Shown here: positions 45,694 through 57,946 of the stretch, piece after piece
Layout of the letters: each line of letters starts with the position of its first letter
Position numbering within the stretch: the first letter of the stretch is position 1
Source: Polynucleobacter kasalickyi
GTDB taxonomy: Bacteria > Pseudomonadota > Gammaproteobacteria > Burkholderiales > Burkholderiaceae
Reading direction: 5' to 3'
Assembly: GCF_900176405.1 (NCBI RefSeq)
Contig: NZ_FWXJ01000006.1
Location: forward strand, 1 to 64,000
DNA: 64,000 bases
The notes under the pieces: generated by a model
The model's database searches: none
Told to the model about the DNA's origin: nothing
The model's input: only the letters and a program-made list of their open reading frames with translations
Translations under genes and position numbers: made by a program

Positions 45694-45842
45694 TGGTGGG
45701 TCTCCGCCTTGGCCGCTAGGTCGTCATCCTGAACCCAGAGAGTTCAAGGCGGTGCGGTAACATAGTTTTGGGCACATCAATATTCCCAGGGAGAGAATCA
45801 CTCGAAGTGACCTCTATAGAAACAAGGCGCGCACGCCCACTA
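45694..45842 (-). ncRNA. ssrS: 6S RNA (SsrS)
   Basis: A non-coding stretch directly downstream of zapA on the same strand, the usual place of 6S RNA. The 3' part on the minus strand has CCTTGAACTCTCTGGGTTCA, followed by GGATGACGACCTAGCGGC, similar to the conserved 3' side of proteobacterial 6S RNA. The outer ends can pair (TGGGC with CCCA, GCGCCTTG with CAAGGCGG), closing a long hairpin of about 150 bases. 6S RNA mimics an open promoter and holds sigma-70 RNA polymerase. Boundaries are approximate. Confidence 0.85.
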
Positions 45843-45875
45843 GATATACTTGGCACCATATGCGTTAGCATCGGT

Positions 45876-46232
45876 TCAAGGAACTATTGACCTTGGCGAA
45901 CCAGGCAGAGATAGATATTCTAGTGCAATATTCACTTCTTGTTCAATTGCACTAATTTGTGAGGTTAATTGTTGTAAAACGATAGAGTCAATTTCTGGAT
46001 CTACTGTCCTTGAAAGTTGCTCTTGAAGTTCTTGGACCTGCCCAGCTAATTTTAAAGCTGTCATGATGGCTGCTCTTTCAATACTTCGATTACCTCCAGA
46101 GGTAATTAAACCAATTTGTTCATTGACCATTTGACTAGCAGATCTTAACTTGGCCTCGTCTTGGGGCGTAGTTGCTAAGATCATCCTTTGACTGGCTATT
46201 TCTACTTCAATTCTGACAGAGTCATTACTCAT
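45876..46232 (-). CDS. zapA: Cell division protein ZapA
   Basis: A 118-residue FtsZ-ring stabiliser. SVRIEVEIASQRMILAT forms the N-terminal beta region, KLRSASQMVNEQIGLI follows, and the long C-terminal coiled coil includes RAAIMTALKLAGQVQELQEQL. The start overlaps the preceding small coiled-coil gene by 8 bases; 6S RNA follows. Confidence 0.92.
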   Translation of the reverse strand: MSNDSVRIEVEIASQRMILATTPQDEAKLRSASQMVNEQIGLITSGGNRSIERAAIMTALKLAGQVQELQEQLSRTVDPEIDSIVLQQLTSQISAIEQEVNIALEYLSLPGSPRSIVP

Positions 46233-46482
46233 CTAAGGAGGTCTCCACGGTACCGTTATCTAGCAGATCCAATTGTCGAGTATCCGTTGTTTGCGGCAAC
46301 TTATTTAAAATTTTCTGAATTCGGGTTTGTGCATCAGCAATCTTATTTTCCATGGTTCGGCGCTCAGTCATTAAGCCACCTAGTTGCACATTCAACTGAG
46401 AAAGTTTGCGTTGCAATATCTCCATACGGGCAATCAGTTCCCCTGGAGTTTGAGAGATAAGTTTTGAATTAATTTCTGACAT
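46225..46482 (-). CDS. Small coiled-coil protein upstream of zapA
   Basis: An 85-residue protein, almost entirely alpha helical. A coiled coil (about 14-60: ELIARMEILQRKLSQLNVQL then RRTMENKIADAQTRI) precedes a short polar tail. ATG at 46482 is preferred to a longer frame reaching 46533. Position before zapA matches the small ZapB-like or TIGR02449-type proteins of proteobacteria. A division role is inferred from the neighbourhood. Confidence 0.7.
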   Translation of the reverse strand: MSEINSKLISQTPGELIARMEILQRKLSQLNVQLGGLMTERRTMENKIADAQTRIQKILNKLPQTTDTRQLDLLDNGTVETSLDE

Positions 46483-46531
46483 ATTACATATTGTATATAA
46501 TTGTTTGAGCAAGGTGCTCACGAATTGATCC

Positions 46532-46735
46532 AATCATTCGTAGTTAAACGGGAATCAGGAGTAGATATCAGCAATAACTTGTTATTCGCAGGATAAAAAC
46601 GAACTGAGCTGCCCCCGCAACGGTCAACATTCGCCATTTTTATAATGGCAACTTTATTCAAAAACCACTGGTGAAAACTGGGAAGGTAAATAGAGTGAAT
46701 GCCAGCCCGGATACCGGCCTAGCGAAGTATGACGA
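46532..46735 (+). promoter_or_regulatory. Cobalamin riboswitch
   Basis: About 200 bases before the btuB-type gene with the adenosylcobalamin-riboswitch core: a TTAAACGGGAATCAGG element (46544-46559), the B12-box-like GCTGCCCCCGCAAC (46608-46621), CCACTGGTGAAAACTGGGAAGG (about 46665-46686) and GCCAGCCCGGATACCGGCC (46701-46719). Together these are diagnostic. Between it and the gene lies a short hairpin-capable stretch (CCTGCGGGGGAACAGG, about 46775-46790) that could serve as expression platform. Confidence 0.93.
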
Positions 46736-46818
46736 AGTTACGGGGTAAGTAACTTGGCCATGAAAAATCCAGTGCCTGCGGGGGAACAGGTCAGAGATTG
46801 CTTTACCTGGAAATACCA

Positions 46819-50444
<3,626 letters not shown>

Positions 50445-50452
<8 letters not shown>

Positions 50453-50633
50453 TCGAATATACGTAAGGTTTTTGCGCTACTTTTGCAAGCTTAATCCGCT
50501 TTTGTTCATCCAATCGAATTGGTGACTTATCCCAAAGGAGGGCACGACCTAAAGATTGGCCCTTCTCTATTTCTGGGTTACTTTTTTTTAGGTCATTCAA
50601 AAACTGTGTAATTTGTGATTGATAGTGAGCCAT
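50445..50633 (-). CDS. DUF3460 family protein
   Basis: A 62-residue soluble protein. ESTQITQFL-type start (YQSQITQFLNDLKKSNPEI), then GQSLGRALLWDKSPI and a basic C-terminal helix ending PYVYSND. The family occurs in betaproteobacteria, usually directly before scpA, as here. Function unknown. Confidence 0.88.
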
Positions 50634-50720
50634 AAATTCAATTCAAAGAGTTAAATATCAAAAAATTAAGCAATAATGCCATTGATACGTGGAAGTTTCC
50701 TAATTGTAGTTGAAAACGGT

Positions 50721-52418
50721 CTACATACTAGACTTATTAGCCTCAAGCAATCGATCAATCATCTCGGTTTCAACCCTTGACATCAGGTGCTTATATGGGT
50801 TGATTGGACGATCTTCGGAGAGTGGGACATGTACGCTCTCCCAGTGCATTTCTGGAATATTTAAAAACGCTTCTACCCCTTTGGCTAAAGTTGGTAAAAC
50901 AGGCTTTAAATAAATAGAGAGTATACGGAAGGCTTCTAAAGTAACTGTGCAAACTGACTGAAGTTCATGTCTTAGTTCGCTAGAGTCTGAAGCTTTGAGT
51001 TGTTTGGCAATATCCCAAGGTTTATTGGAATCCACAAAAATGTTGACGGAGTCTGCCATTTCCATAATAAGGCGAATAGTTTTTGCAAATTCCCTTTGCT
51101 CATAAAGTGCCGCCACTTCTTTACTTCGTTCACGTAAATTGACTAGTAATGGATTGTTCAATGCACTCGCTAGAACCTTGCCACCGAAGTTTTTTACTAA
51201 AAAGCCAGCGCTTCGACTCGCAATATTGATGTATTTACCGAGTAAATCACTATTCACCCTAGCAATGAAATCGTTCAAATTCAAATCTAAATCTTCTAGG
51301 GAGTTATTTAGTTTGGCTGCAAAGTAATAACGTAGCCACTCTGGAGATAAGCCCGACTCAATAAAACTATGTGCAGTGATGAAGGTACCTCTCGATTTAC
51401 TCATTTTTTCGCCATCGACTGTTAAAAAACCATGTGCGAAGACATTTGTAGGCGTTCGGAGGTCGGCAAACTTCAACATTGCTGGCCAAAAGAGGGTGTG
51501 GAAATACAGGATATCTTTACCAATAAAATGATACATATCCGTGGTGGTGTTGGGCCCAATCCATTCCTGGAAATTTAAATTATTTTTTTCACAAAACGCT
51601 TTGAAACTTCCAAAATAACCTACAGGTGCGTCTAACCAAACGTAAAAATATTTACCTGGAGCGCCTGGTATTTCAAAGCCAAAGTAAGGAGCATCCCTAG
51701 AGATATCCCAGTCGCCAAGTTTTGACTCTCCAGGTTCCCCAACCCATTCCTTCATCTTGTTTTTTGCTTCAGTTTGTAGTGGGGTACTAACTTGTGTCCA
51801 ATCTCGTAAAAATGCTTCACACCTCGGATCGGATAATTTGAAAAAATAATGTTCCGATACTTTTCGAATAGGGGTGGCACCGCTTACTGCAGAGTACGGA
51901 TTCAGTAAATCGGTAGGACTATAGGTTGCACCGCATTTCTCACAAGAGTCACCATATTGATCCTTAGCATGACACTTTGGACACTCGCCTTTAATAAAGC
52001 GGTCCGGTAAAAACATTTCCTTGACTGGGTCATAGGCCTGTTCAATGGCTTTTTTTTCAATTAAATCATTGTTTTGTAATGCTAAATAAATTTGTGAAGC
52101 GAGCTCTTTGTTTTCAGGACTGTCGGTTGAGCCATAGTGATCAAAGGAAATATGAAAGTCATCAAAATCTCTCTTGTGCTCTAACCAAACGCGATCAATT
52201 AATTCTTTTGGTGTAATGTTTTCTGCTTGCGCTCTGAGCATAATTGGCGTGCCGTGTGTATCATCAGCACCGATATAGTAGATTTCTTTGTGTTGCATTC
52301 TCAGAAATCTGACCCAAATATCTGTTTGAATGTATTCAACTAAATGACCAATGTGAATTTGGCCGTTGGCATAAGGTAGCGCGGAAGTAACTAAAATTTG
52401 ATTTGAGAGTGGTTTCAT
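50721..52418 (-). CDS. metG: Methionyl-tRNA synthetase
   Basis: Charges tRNA(Met). The HIGH-type motif is in [13 protein letters not shown] (about 18-30); a zinc site [18 protein letters not shown] follows, and KMSKS is in [11 protein letters not shown]. An alpha-helical anticodon-binding domain ends the protein near residue 550. 565 residues: the C-terminal EMAPII-like tRNA-binding domain of the E. coli enzyme is absent, a common form. Divergent from mrp. Confidence 0.95.
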   Translation of the reverse strand: MKPLSNQILVTSALPYANGQIHIGHLVEYIQTDIWVRFLRMQHKEIYYIGADDTHGTPIMLRAQAENITPKELIDRVWLEHKRDFDDFHISFDHYGSTDSPENKELASQIYLALQNNDLIEKKAIEQAYDPVKEMFLPDRFIKGECPKCHAKDQYGDSCEKCGATYSPTDLLNPYSAVSGATPIRKVSEHYFFKLSDPRCEAFLRDWTQVSTPLQTEAKNKMKEWVGEPGESKLGDWDISRDAPYFGFEIPGAPGKYFYVWLDAPVGYFGSFKAFCEKNNLNFQEWIGPNTTTDMYHFIGKDILYFHTLFWPAMLKFADLRTPTNVFAHGFLTVDGEKMSKSRGTFITAHSFIESGLSPEWLRYYFAAKLNNSLEDLDLNLNDFIARVNSDLLGKYINIASRSAGFLVKNFGGKVLASALNNPLLVNLRERSKEVAALYEQREFAKTIRLIMEMADSVNIFVDSNKPWDIAKQLKASDSSELRHELQSVCTVTLEAFRILSIYLKPVLPTLAKGVEAFLNIPEMHWESVHVPLSEDRPINPYKHLMSRVETEMIDRLLEANKSSM

Positions 52419-52526
52419 AAGTAGATTTTAGCAAAGTAGCTTAAAAATACTTCTATTTAAAGCAAAAACTCTCTATTCACAGTAAAGTTATACATTATTT
52501 TGATTTAGGTTTTTAGGGAGAAAATT

Positions 52527-53615
52527 TTGCAATTATCAGAAAGTCAGGTAGTTAATCAGTTAAAAACAGTGATTGATCCAAACACAGGGGTCGATTTAGT
52601 CACTGCAAAATCCATTAAAAACTTAAAAATTGATTCAGATGAAGTACTTTTTGAGGTGGTTCTAGGCTATCCGTCAAAAAGTCAGTTTGATTTAATTAGA
52701 AAAGCTTGTATTGCTGCCGTGAGGCAAATTCCCGGTGTGGCAAATGTGAGCGTAACAGTTCGCATGGAGATTGCGGCTCACGCCGTGCAACGTGGTGTAA
52801 AACTAATCTCTGAAGTGAAAAATGTGATTGCTATTGCCAGCGGTAAGGGCGGAGTTGGAAAATCTACGACAGCAGTAAATTTGGCACTCGCTTTAGCAGC
52901 TGAAGGAGCTAACGTTGGGATTTTAGATGCGGATATATACGGCCCCAGCCTACCAACCATGTTAGGTATTACTGGTCGACCTGATTCCTATGCGGAAAAC
53001 TCGATTGAGCCAATGCATGGTCATGGTTTGCAAGCTAGTTCGATTGGCTTTTTGATTGAAGCCGATAGCCCAATGGTGTGGCGCGGACCAATGGTTACCT
53101 CCGCTCTTGAGCAGTTATTGCGTCAAACGAATTGGCAAGGCCTCGATTATTTAATTGTTGATATGCCACCAGGTACCGGTGACATTCAACTCACTCTTTC
53201 ACAAAAAGTACCAGTTACTGGTGCCGTAATCGTTACCACGCCTCAAGACATCGCCTTGTTAGATGCTAGAAAAGGTCTAAAAATGTTTGAAAAAGTAGGT
53301 ATTCCAATTTTGGGTATTGTTGAGAACATGAGCGTTTATGTATGCCCATCTTGTGGTCACTCAGAACATATTTTTGGTTCTGGCGGCGGTCAAAAAATGT
53401 GTGATGATTACGACGTGTCATTCTTGGGTAGTCTGCCTCTTAATTTGTCGATTCGCGAGCAAGCAGACTCTGGTACGCCAACTTTAGTGGCCGAGCCAGA
53501 TAGTGCGATTAGCGAGATGTATAAAGCGATTGCTAGAAAAATCGCGATCCAGATTGCAGTGATGTCCAAAGACATGTCTAGTAAATTTCCGAACATTGTG
53601 ATCCAGAATACCTAA
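52527..53615 (+). CDS. apbC: Iron-sulfur cluster carrier ATPase Mrp/ApbC
   Basis: P-loop ATPase that carries [4Fe-4S] clusters. A DUF59/MIP18-like N-terminal domain (about 1-85), the deviant Walker A GKGGVGKST (106-114), DADIYGPSLPTMLG, PPGTGDIQLTLSQ and the cluster-binding CPSC (C273, C276). 362 residues. TTG start with an AGGGAGA ribosome binding site. Its stop overlaps the DUF3305 gene, so it may serve the iron-sulfur-rich formate dehydrogenase locus. Confidence 0.94.
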   Translation: MQLSESQVVNQLKTVIDPNTGVDLVTAKSIKNLKIDSDEVLFEVVLGYPSKSQFDLIRKACIAAVRQIPGVANVSVTVRMEIAAHAVQRGVKLISEVKNVIAIASGKGGVGKSTTAVNLALALAAEGANVGILDADIYGPSLPTMLGITGRPDSYAENSIEPMHGHGLQASSIGFLIEADSPMVWRGPMVTSALEQLLRQTNWQGLDYLIVDMPPGTGDIQLTLSQKVPVTGAVIVTTPQDIALLDARKGLKMFEKVGIPILGIVENMSVYVCPSCGHSEHIFGSGGGQKMCDDYDVSFLGSLPLNLSIREQADSGTPTLVAEPDSAISEMYKAIARKIAIQIAVMSKDMSSKFPNIVIQNT

Positions 53616-54157
53616 TGGGACTTTCCTTAGCTATCTCTATGCGTTGCGAGGCCTTGGATAATCCTTGGCAATCGCATAGATGGGTATTGAAGAGTGTGGA
53701 AGCTGATCTTGGGCAATATGATCAGCCCAAAAAATTTGAAGTGCCAATTGGTCGTGAAATGATTACGGCGCATCAACTTGATCAGACGAGTGCGGACGAA
53801 TGGGTCTATCGAGGCTTTCATATTGACCTGTTTGTGGACGAGGCGGAAGGGTATTATCTGAATGTGAGTTCGCCTGAACCTAGTTGGTTTGTAATGTGGC
53901 GTATTGAAGAGTCTGAGTTTCATCCTAGCCATGAAATAGCAATTCCATATCGTGTGATGTTGAGTTATAACGAAGCTGGCAGGTTGCTTGACGGCGGTGA
54001 GCAAGTGGACCGCTTTGTCCTTTCCGGAGAAATCTTAAAGTCAATCGAAGATTATGTAGCAGAGTACTATCGACCAGAGCCAAAGAGAAGAATTCGGCCG
54101 GCTTCATTTGAGGGAGCTTACCGACCCAAGGAGAAACTTTCGGGTGATTCAAAATGA
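53615..54157 (+). CDS. DUF3305 family protein of the formate dehydrogenase locus
   Basis: A 180-residue soluble protein of DUF3305: NPWQSHRWVLKSVEAD, YLNVSSPEPSWFVMWRIEE, PYRVMLSYNEAGRLLDGGEQVD and the basic C-terminal tail. The family is restricted to formate dehydrogenase gene sets of beta- and alphaproteobacteria. No catalytic motif is visible. Start overlaps mrp (TAATG) and its stop overlaps DUF3306 (ATGA), so it lies in one transcript. Confidence 0.9.
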   Translation: MGLSLAISMRCEALDNPWQSHRWVLKSVEADLGQYDQPKKFEVPIGREMITAHQLDQTSADEWVYRGFHIDLFVDEAEGYYLNVSSPEPSWFVMWRIEESEFHPSHEIAIPYRVMLSYNEAGRLLDGGEQVDRFVLSGEILKSIEDYVAEYYRPEPKRRIRPASFEGAYRPKEKLSGDSK

Positions 54158-54840
54158 GTGGTTTTTTTAAAAGATGGTCTACTTTAAAAACTGAAAGTGC
54201 AGTTCAAAAAGCACCAGTCATAGAGGAGTTAATCCCTCCAGGGGCAAACCCAAATACGATACCAACCCCATTAGAAGGTGCTTCAACGCAAAGCGATGCG
54301 AGTTTGCCAAAGCTGGCAGATACTTCAACGACACCGACAACTGGACCACAATTGGTGGACGTTGAAAAATTAACTACTGAGTCTGATTTTTCAGTATTTA
54401 TGAATAAAGATGTTGCTGGAGAAGTTCATCACGCGGCCATGAAAAAGTTATTCACAGACCCGCATTTTAATATGATGGATGGCCTAGATATTTATATTGA
54501 TGATTATTCTATTGAGGATCCATTGCCAGTCGGCATGCTAGAAAAAATGTATCAATCCAATGCTTTAGGATTATTTAAGCCTCTGGTTGAAACACCTGAA
54601 GCAAATTCCAGTGAGTCGCCACCAACGGATGACTCATCGAGCAATTTATCAACAGATACTGCTGACAGTGAGGGCATCACCTCTGACAGTAGTTCGACAA
54701 CCACCCCCTTGATATCTCATCAAGAATCGTTTGAATTTACGATGGATAATTCCATCGAGCCAACAGAGTTAGTTGCGCAAAAAGCAACAGATTTAATTAA
54801 TACTGAGGTAAAGAATAAAGATGACCACACTCGTTTGTAA
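54154..54840 (+). CDS. DUF3306 family protein of the formate dehydrogenase locus
   Basis: A 228-residue protein beginning MSGFFKRWSTLK. A conserved central segment DFSVFMNKDVAGEVHHAAMKKLF with DPHFNMMDGLDIYIDDY (about residues 75-125) is the DUF3306 core; flanks are Ser/Thr/Pro-rich and probably disordered. It is always paired with DUF3305. Its role is unknown, probably assembly. Confidence 0.87.
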   Translation: MSGFFKRWSTLKTESAVQKAPVIEELIPPGANPNTIPTPLEGASTQSDASLPKLADTSTTPTTGPQLVDVEKLTTESDFSVFMNKDVAGEVHHAAMKKLFTDPHFNMMDGLDIYIDDYSIEDPLPVGMLEKMYQSNALGLFKPLVETPEANSSESPPTDDSSSNLSTDTADSEGITSDSSSTTTPLISHQESFEFTMDNSIEPTELVAQKATDLINTEVKNKDDHTRL

Positions 54841-56917
54841 TTGCAACAAAACGATTCCCCTTGATTCAAAAAATCTTGCAAAGGTTTTAGGAGAAGAAGT
54901 TGAAATTCATGAAGGCTTATGTCGTCATGAAATTGGTAACTTTATGCGTACTTTAGATGGTACTGATGAAATCATTGTGGCTTGTACGCAAGAGCGAGCA
55001 CTCTTTCAAGAGATTGCTCATCAAGCGAATAAACCTTTGATCGCTCCCATTCGTTTTGTCAATATTCGCGAAACGGCTGGTTGGGGCAAGCAGGGCAACC
55101 AATCTGCGGCCAAAATCAATGCTCTTCTAGCGCTCTCTCAATTGCCAGCTCCGGAACCTTTACCAACGGTTACTTATGATAGTTCTCGTGGACGCGTTTT
55201 AATTATTGGTGGCAATGAAAACGCTTTAGAGATTGCCCAAAGTTTAAGTGCTGACTTTAACGTGACGGTGTTACTCAATCAGGCCACTGAACTTCCTCTT
55301 CAAAAATCATTCGTTTGGGTCAGTGGTCAGATTCACAAAATTCAAGGTTATTTAGGTGATTTCAAAGCAAGTTGGAAAATCAACAATCCTATTCAATTAG
55401 ATTTGTGTACAGGATGTGGCGCCTGTATTGAAGCATGTCCTGAGGGCGCTATAGATCAGAAGTTTCAGGTTCAACTGAGTAAATGCCAATCCCACCGTAG
55501 CTGTGTAAGTGCCTGTGGCGAGATTGGCGCAATTCAATTCCATCAATTAGGTGAGGTGGTTGAAGAAGAATTTGATTTAGTATTGGATTTACATCAAAAG
55601 CCTTTTTTCAAGGTGCCTGAGTTACCTCAAGGCTACTTCGCACCGGGTCAGGATCAGGTCGCAGTGCAGAAAGCCATTCAGAAATTGCAGCAGTCGGTTG
55701 GTGAATTTGAAAAACCAAAATTTTTTAAATATCAAGAAAAGTTGTGTGCCCATGGTCGTAATGGTCAAACTGGCTGTTCAGCTTGTATCGATATTTGTTC
55801 TACTCAAGCAATTTCATCTGTTTTTGAAGCCGGCAAAGGCAAGGTTCAGGTAAATCCTCATTTGTGTATGGGGTGCGGCGCATGCGCTACAGCCTGCCCC
55901 TCAGGCGCGATGACTTACGCAAATCCAACCGTAGACTATTTGGGTCGTCAAATTTCCACGATTGTTAAAGCATTTCAGACGGTATCGAAAGAAGATTCTT
56001 TTGCCCCTAGCATCCTGTTTCATTCTGGTAGTGCTGGCGGTGAAAAAATTATCGATCAATTAGGGCAGAGCAGTAGAACACAATCTAAGAAATTTAATGG
56101 CATACCAGCGCATGTGCTACCTCTCCCTTTGCATCATATTGCTTCAATTGGCCTCGAGTTTTGGTTAACTGCTCTATCTCAGGGAATTAGTGAAATCATT
56201 TTGTTTGCTAGTTCTGAGGAGTCAAGCGGCTATATTCAGATGATTCAGGAGCAGAGTGAGTTAGCGAATCAGATATTAGGTCAACTTGGCTATGAGGCAA
56301 GAGTGCAGTTCATTCGTTACACAAGCATCGAACAATTTGATATCGATCTTGCCAAGAGTCAAAAGAAAACTGCTTTGACGCCAATTGCTACTTATGCAAT
56401 TACTTCAGATAAACGTCAAAATTTAGAATTCGCTCTCGACCATCTCATGCGACATGCTCCGAAGGCGCTGCATGAAGATCAACAAATTGATTTGCCAAGT
56501 TACTCACCAATTGGAGCAGTAACGATTGACTCTGACCGTTGCACGCTTTGTATGTCTTGCGTTGGAGCTTGTCCAGAAAGTGCTTTGCTAGATCACTTGC
56601 AAGCACCTCAGTTAAATTTCATTGAAAAAAATTGTGTTCAATGTGGATTGTGTGTAGCAACTTGCCCTGAAAATGCCTTACAACTGAACCCAAGGTTAAT
56701 TCCAACGGATCTTCGAAAACAAAAGAAAATTATTCATGAGGCGAAGCCCTTTCACTGTACCAAGTGCGCAAAACCGTTTACGACTGAAAAAATGATGGAT
56801 GCGATGTTGCTAAAGATTGGTAGCCATCCAGCTTTCCAGGGGGCAGCGCAAAAGCGGTTAAAAATGTGTTCTGATTGTCGCGTGATTGACATGATGGAAC
56901 ATCAAGACTTTAAATAG
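54821..56917 (+). CDS. Polyferredoxin-type 4Fe-4S protein of the formate dehydrogenase locus
   Basis: A 698-residue multi-cluster protein. An N-terminal HdrA-like part with CNCNK and GRVLIIGGNENALEI (Rossmann-like) is followed from about residue 196 by CTGCGACIEACPEGA, a CSx-CVSACGEIGA variant, CSACIDICSTQA, CMGCGACATACPSGA, CTLCMSCVGACPESA and CVQCGLCVATCPENA, then a C-terminal CxxC pair set (CTKC and CSDC). About five to six [4Fe-4S] sites are likely. It may deliver electrons for enzyme maturation or link formate oxidation to other carriers; both are inference. It overlaps DUF3306 by 20 bases. Confidence 0.87.
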   Translation: MTTLVCNCNKTIPLDSKNLAKVLGEEVEIHEGLCRHEIGNFMRTLDGTDEIIVACTQERALFQEIAHQANKPLIAPIRFVNIRETAGWGKQGNQSAAKINALLALSQLPAPEPLPTVTYDSSRGRVLIIGGNENALEIAQSLSADFNVTVLLNQATELPLQKSFVWVSGQIHKIQGYLGDFKASWKINNPIQLDLCTGCGACIEACPEGAIDQKFQVQLSKCQSHRSCVSACGEIGAIQFHQLGEVVEEEFDLVLDLHQKPFFKVPELPQGYFAPGQDQVAVQKAIQKLQQSVGEFEKPKFFKYQEKLCAHGRNGQTGCSACIDICSTQAISSVFEAGKGKVQVNPHLCMGCGACATACPSGAMTYANPTVDYLGRQISTIVKAFQTVSKEDSFAPSILFHSGSAGGEKIIDQLGQSSRTQSKKFNGIPAHVLPLPLHHIASIGLEFWLTALSQGISEIILFASSEESSGYIQMIQEQSELANQILGQLGYEARVQFIRYTSIEQFDIDLAKSQKKTALTPIATYAITSDKRQNLEFALDHLMRHAPKALHEDQQIDLPSYSPIGAVTIDSDRCTLCMSCVGACPESALLDHLQAPQLNFIEKNCVQCGLCVATCPENALQLNPRLIPTDLRKQKKIIHEAKPFHCTKCAKPFTTEKMMDAMLLKIGSHPAFQGAAQKRLKMCSDCRVIDMMEHQDFK

Positions 56918-56921
56918 GAAA

Positions 56922-57566
56922 ATGATGAGTAATACAGAGCCTAAAGAACCCATTCGCTTAGAAACCGATTTATCCGAAGAAGATTTAGCGCGTGCTGATT
57001 TATATGGGGTATTAGCTTTACTTTTTTATAAAGCTCCGGATCAAGCACTCTTAGAAATGATCGCTAATTCACTTTCTGAAGATCAAATCAATTCTAATGA
57101 ACTCACCATTTTGGAAGAAGTTTGGAATCCTTTGGCAGTCCTAGCTAAAAACACCCCTTTAAAGGCTTGGGAAGATGAGTATGAGTCGAATTTCATTGGG
57201 GTAGGTAAACAAGAAATATTCTTATATGGCTCCTATTATTTAAGTGGATTTTTGCATGAGCGTCCTTTAGTCAAGTTACGTAAAGATTTGAATGCTCTTG
57301 GTCTAGAGTCTTCAGAGTTGGTGGTTGAAACCGAGGATCACATTGCTTGTTTGTGCGAAGTCATGCGGTATTTGATTGCTGGAGAAGATTTGGGTATCTG
57401 TAACTTGAGCTCTCAAAAGCAATTTTTTAATGACCACATCAGGCCGTGGATTGAACAATTATTTGATGCGATTGAAAGCCATCCGAATATTCATATTTAC
57501 CGTCAAGTGAGCTACTTAACCCGTTCTTTTTTTCAAATTGAAGGCCAAGCTTTTGACATGATTTAG
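56922..57566 (+). CDS. TorD/DmsD family molecular chaperone
   Basis: A 214-residue all-helical Tat-proofreading chaperone. EDLARADLYGVLALLFYKAPD starts the fold, EYESNFIGVGKQEIFLYGSYYLSGFLHERPL is the typical central stretch, and VETEDHIACLCEVMRYLI matches the family's E(P)xDH region. It should guard the twin-arginine signal of the formate dehydrogenase large subunit, encoded downstream. Confidence 0.88.
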   Translation: MMSNTEPKEPIRLETDLSEEDLARADLYGVLALLFYKAPDQALLEMIANSLSEDQINSNELTILEEVWNPLAVLAKNTPLKAWEDEYESNFIGVGKQEIFLYGSYYLSGFLHERPLVKLRKDLNALGLESSELVVETEDHIACLCEVMRYLIAGEDLGICNLSSQKQFFNDHIRPWIEQLFDAIESHPNIHIYRQVSYLTRSFFQIEGQAFDMI

Positions 57567-57617
57567 TGGATTCCTTGGGGGTGTTAGGGTAAACACTTAG
57601 AGGTTTTGAAATAGTTA

Positions 57618-57653
57618 TATTACATATGTAAAAAAAACTACAAATGTGTAATA
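57618..57653. promoter_or_regulatory. Inverted repeat upstream of the formate dehydrogenase structural genes
   Basis: Arms TATTACA (57618-57624) and TGTAATA (57647-57653) form a 7-bp inverted repeat 22 bases apart, with a nested palindrome TTACATATGTAA (57620-57631). It lies 46 bases before the small Tat protein gene in a 132-base gap, so it could be an operator or promoter element for the structural genes. The regulator is unknown. Confidence 0.4.
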
Positions 57654-57698
57654 ATTTGCCAATACAGCGTTAATTAATAATAAAAAAAGGATGGTCAT

Positions 57699-57902
57699 AT
57701 GTCTGAAAACATTCAAAAATCCAGTCGAAGAAGTTTTTTCGTTGGTGCTGCAGCCCTCACTGGTGCTGTCGTTGTTGCCTCCCAAACACCAACAGGTCAA
57801 AAAATTGTCTCAGAAGTTGAAGAAGTGCTTACTCCTTCTAAAAAGAGTGGCTACCACCTTTCTGACCACGTAAAAAAATACTATCAAACTACATTAGTTT
57901 AA
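57699..57902 (+). CDS. Formate dehydrogenase small Tat-signal protein
   Basis: A 67-residue protein of the family called formate dehydrogenase region TAT target. The twin-arginine signal SRRSFFVGAAALTGAVVVA (about 9-27) is followed by a short charged mature part with HLSDHVKKYYQTTLV. It is found directly before the large subunit. It may escort or anchor the complex. AAAAGGA precedes the ATG. Confidence 0.88.
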   Translation: MSENIQKSSRRSFFVGAAALTGAVVVASQTPTGQKIVSEVEEVLTPSKKSGYHLSDHVKKYYQTTLV

Positions 57903-57946
57903 TTTTTTGTTGTAACGATCATTCTTGTGTTTTCTTTGGATAAATC

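Noticed and set aside
46483..46533. Longer start for the coiled-coil gene before zapA
   Set aside because: The ATG at 46482 gives a helical N-terminus typical of such proteins; the longer frame adds a hydrophobic stretch with no ribosome binding site.
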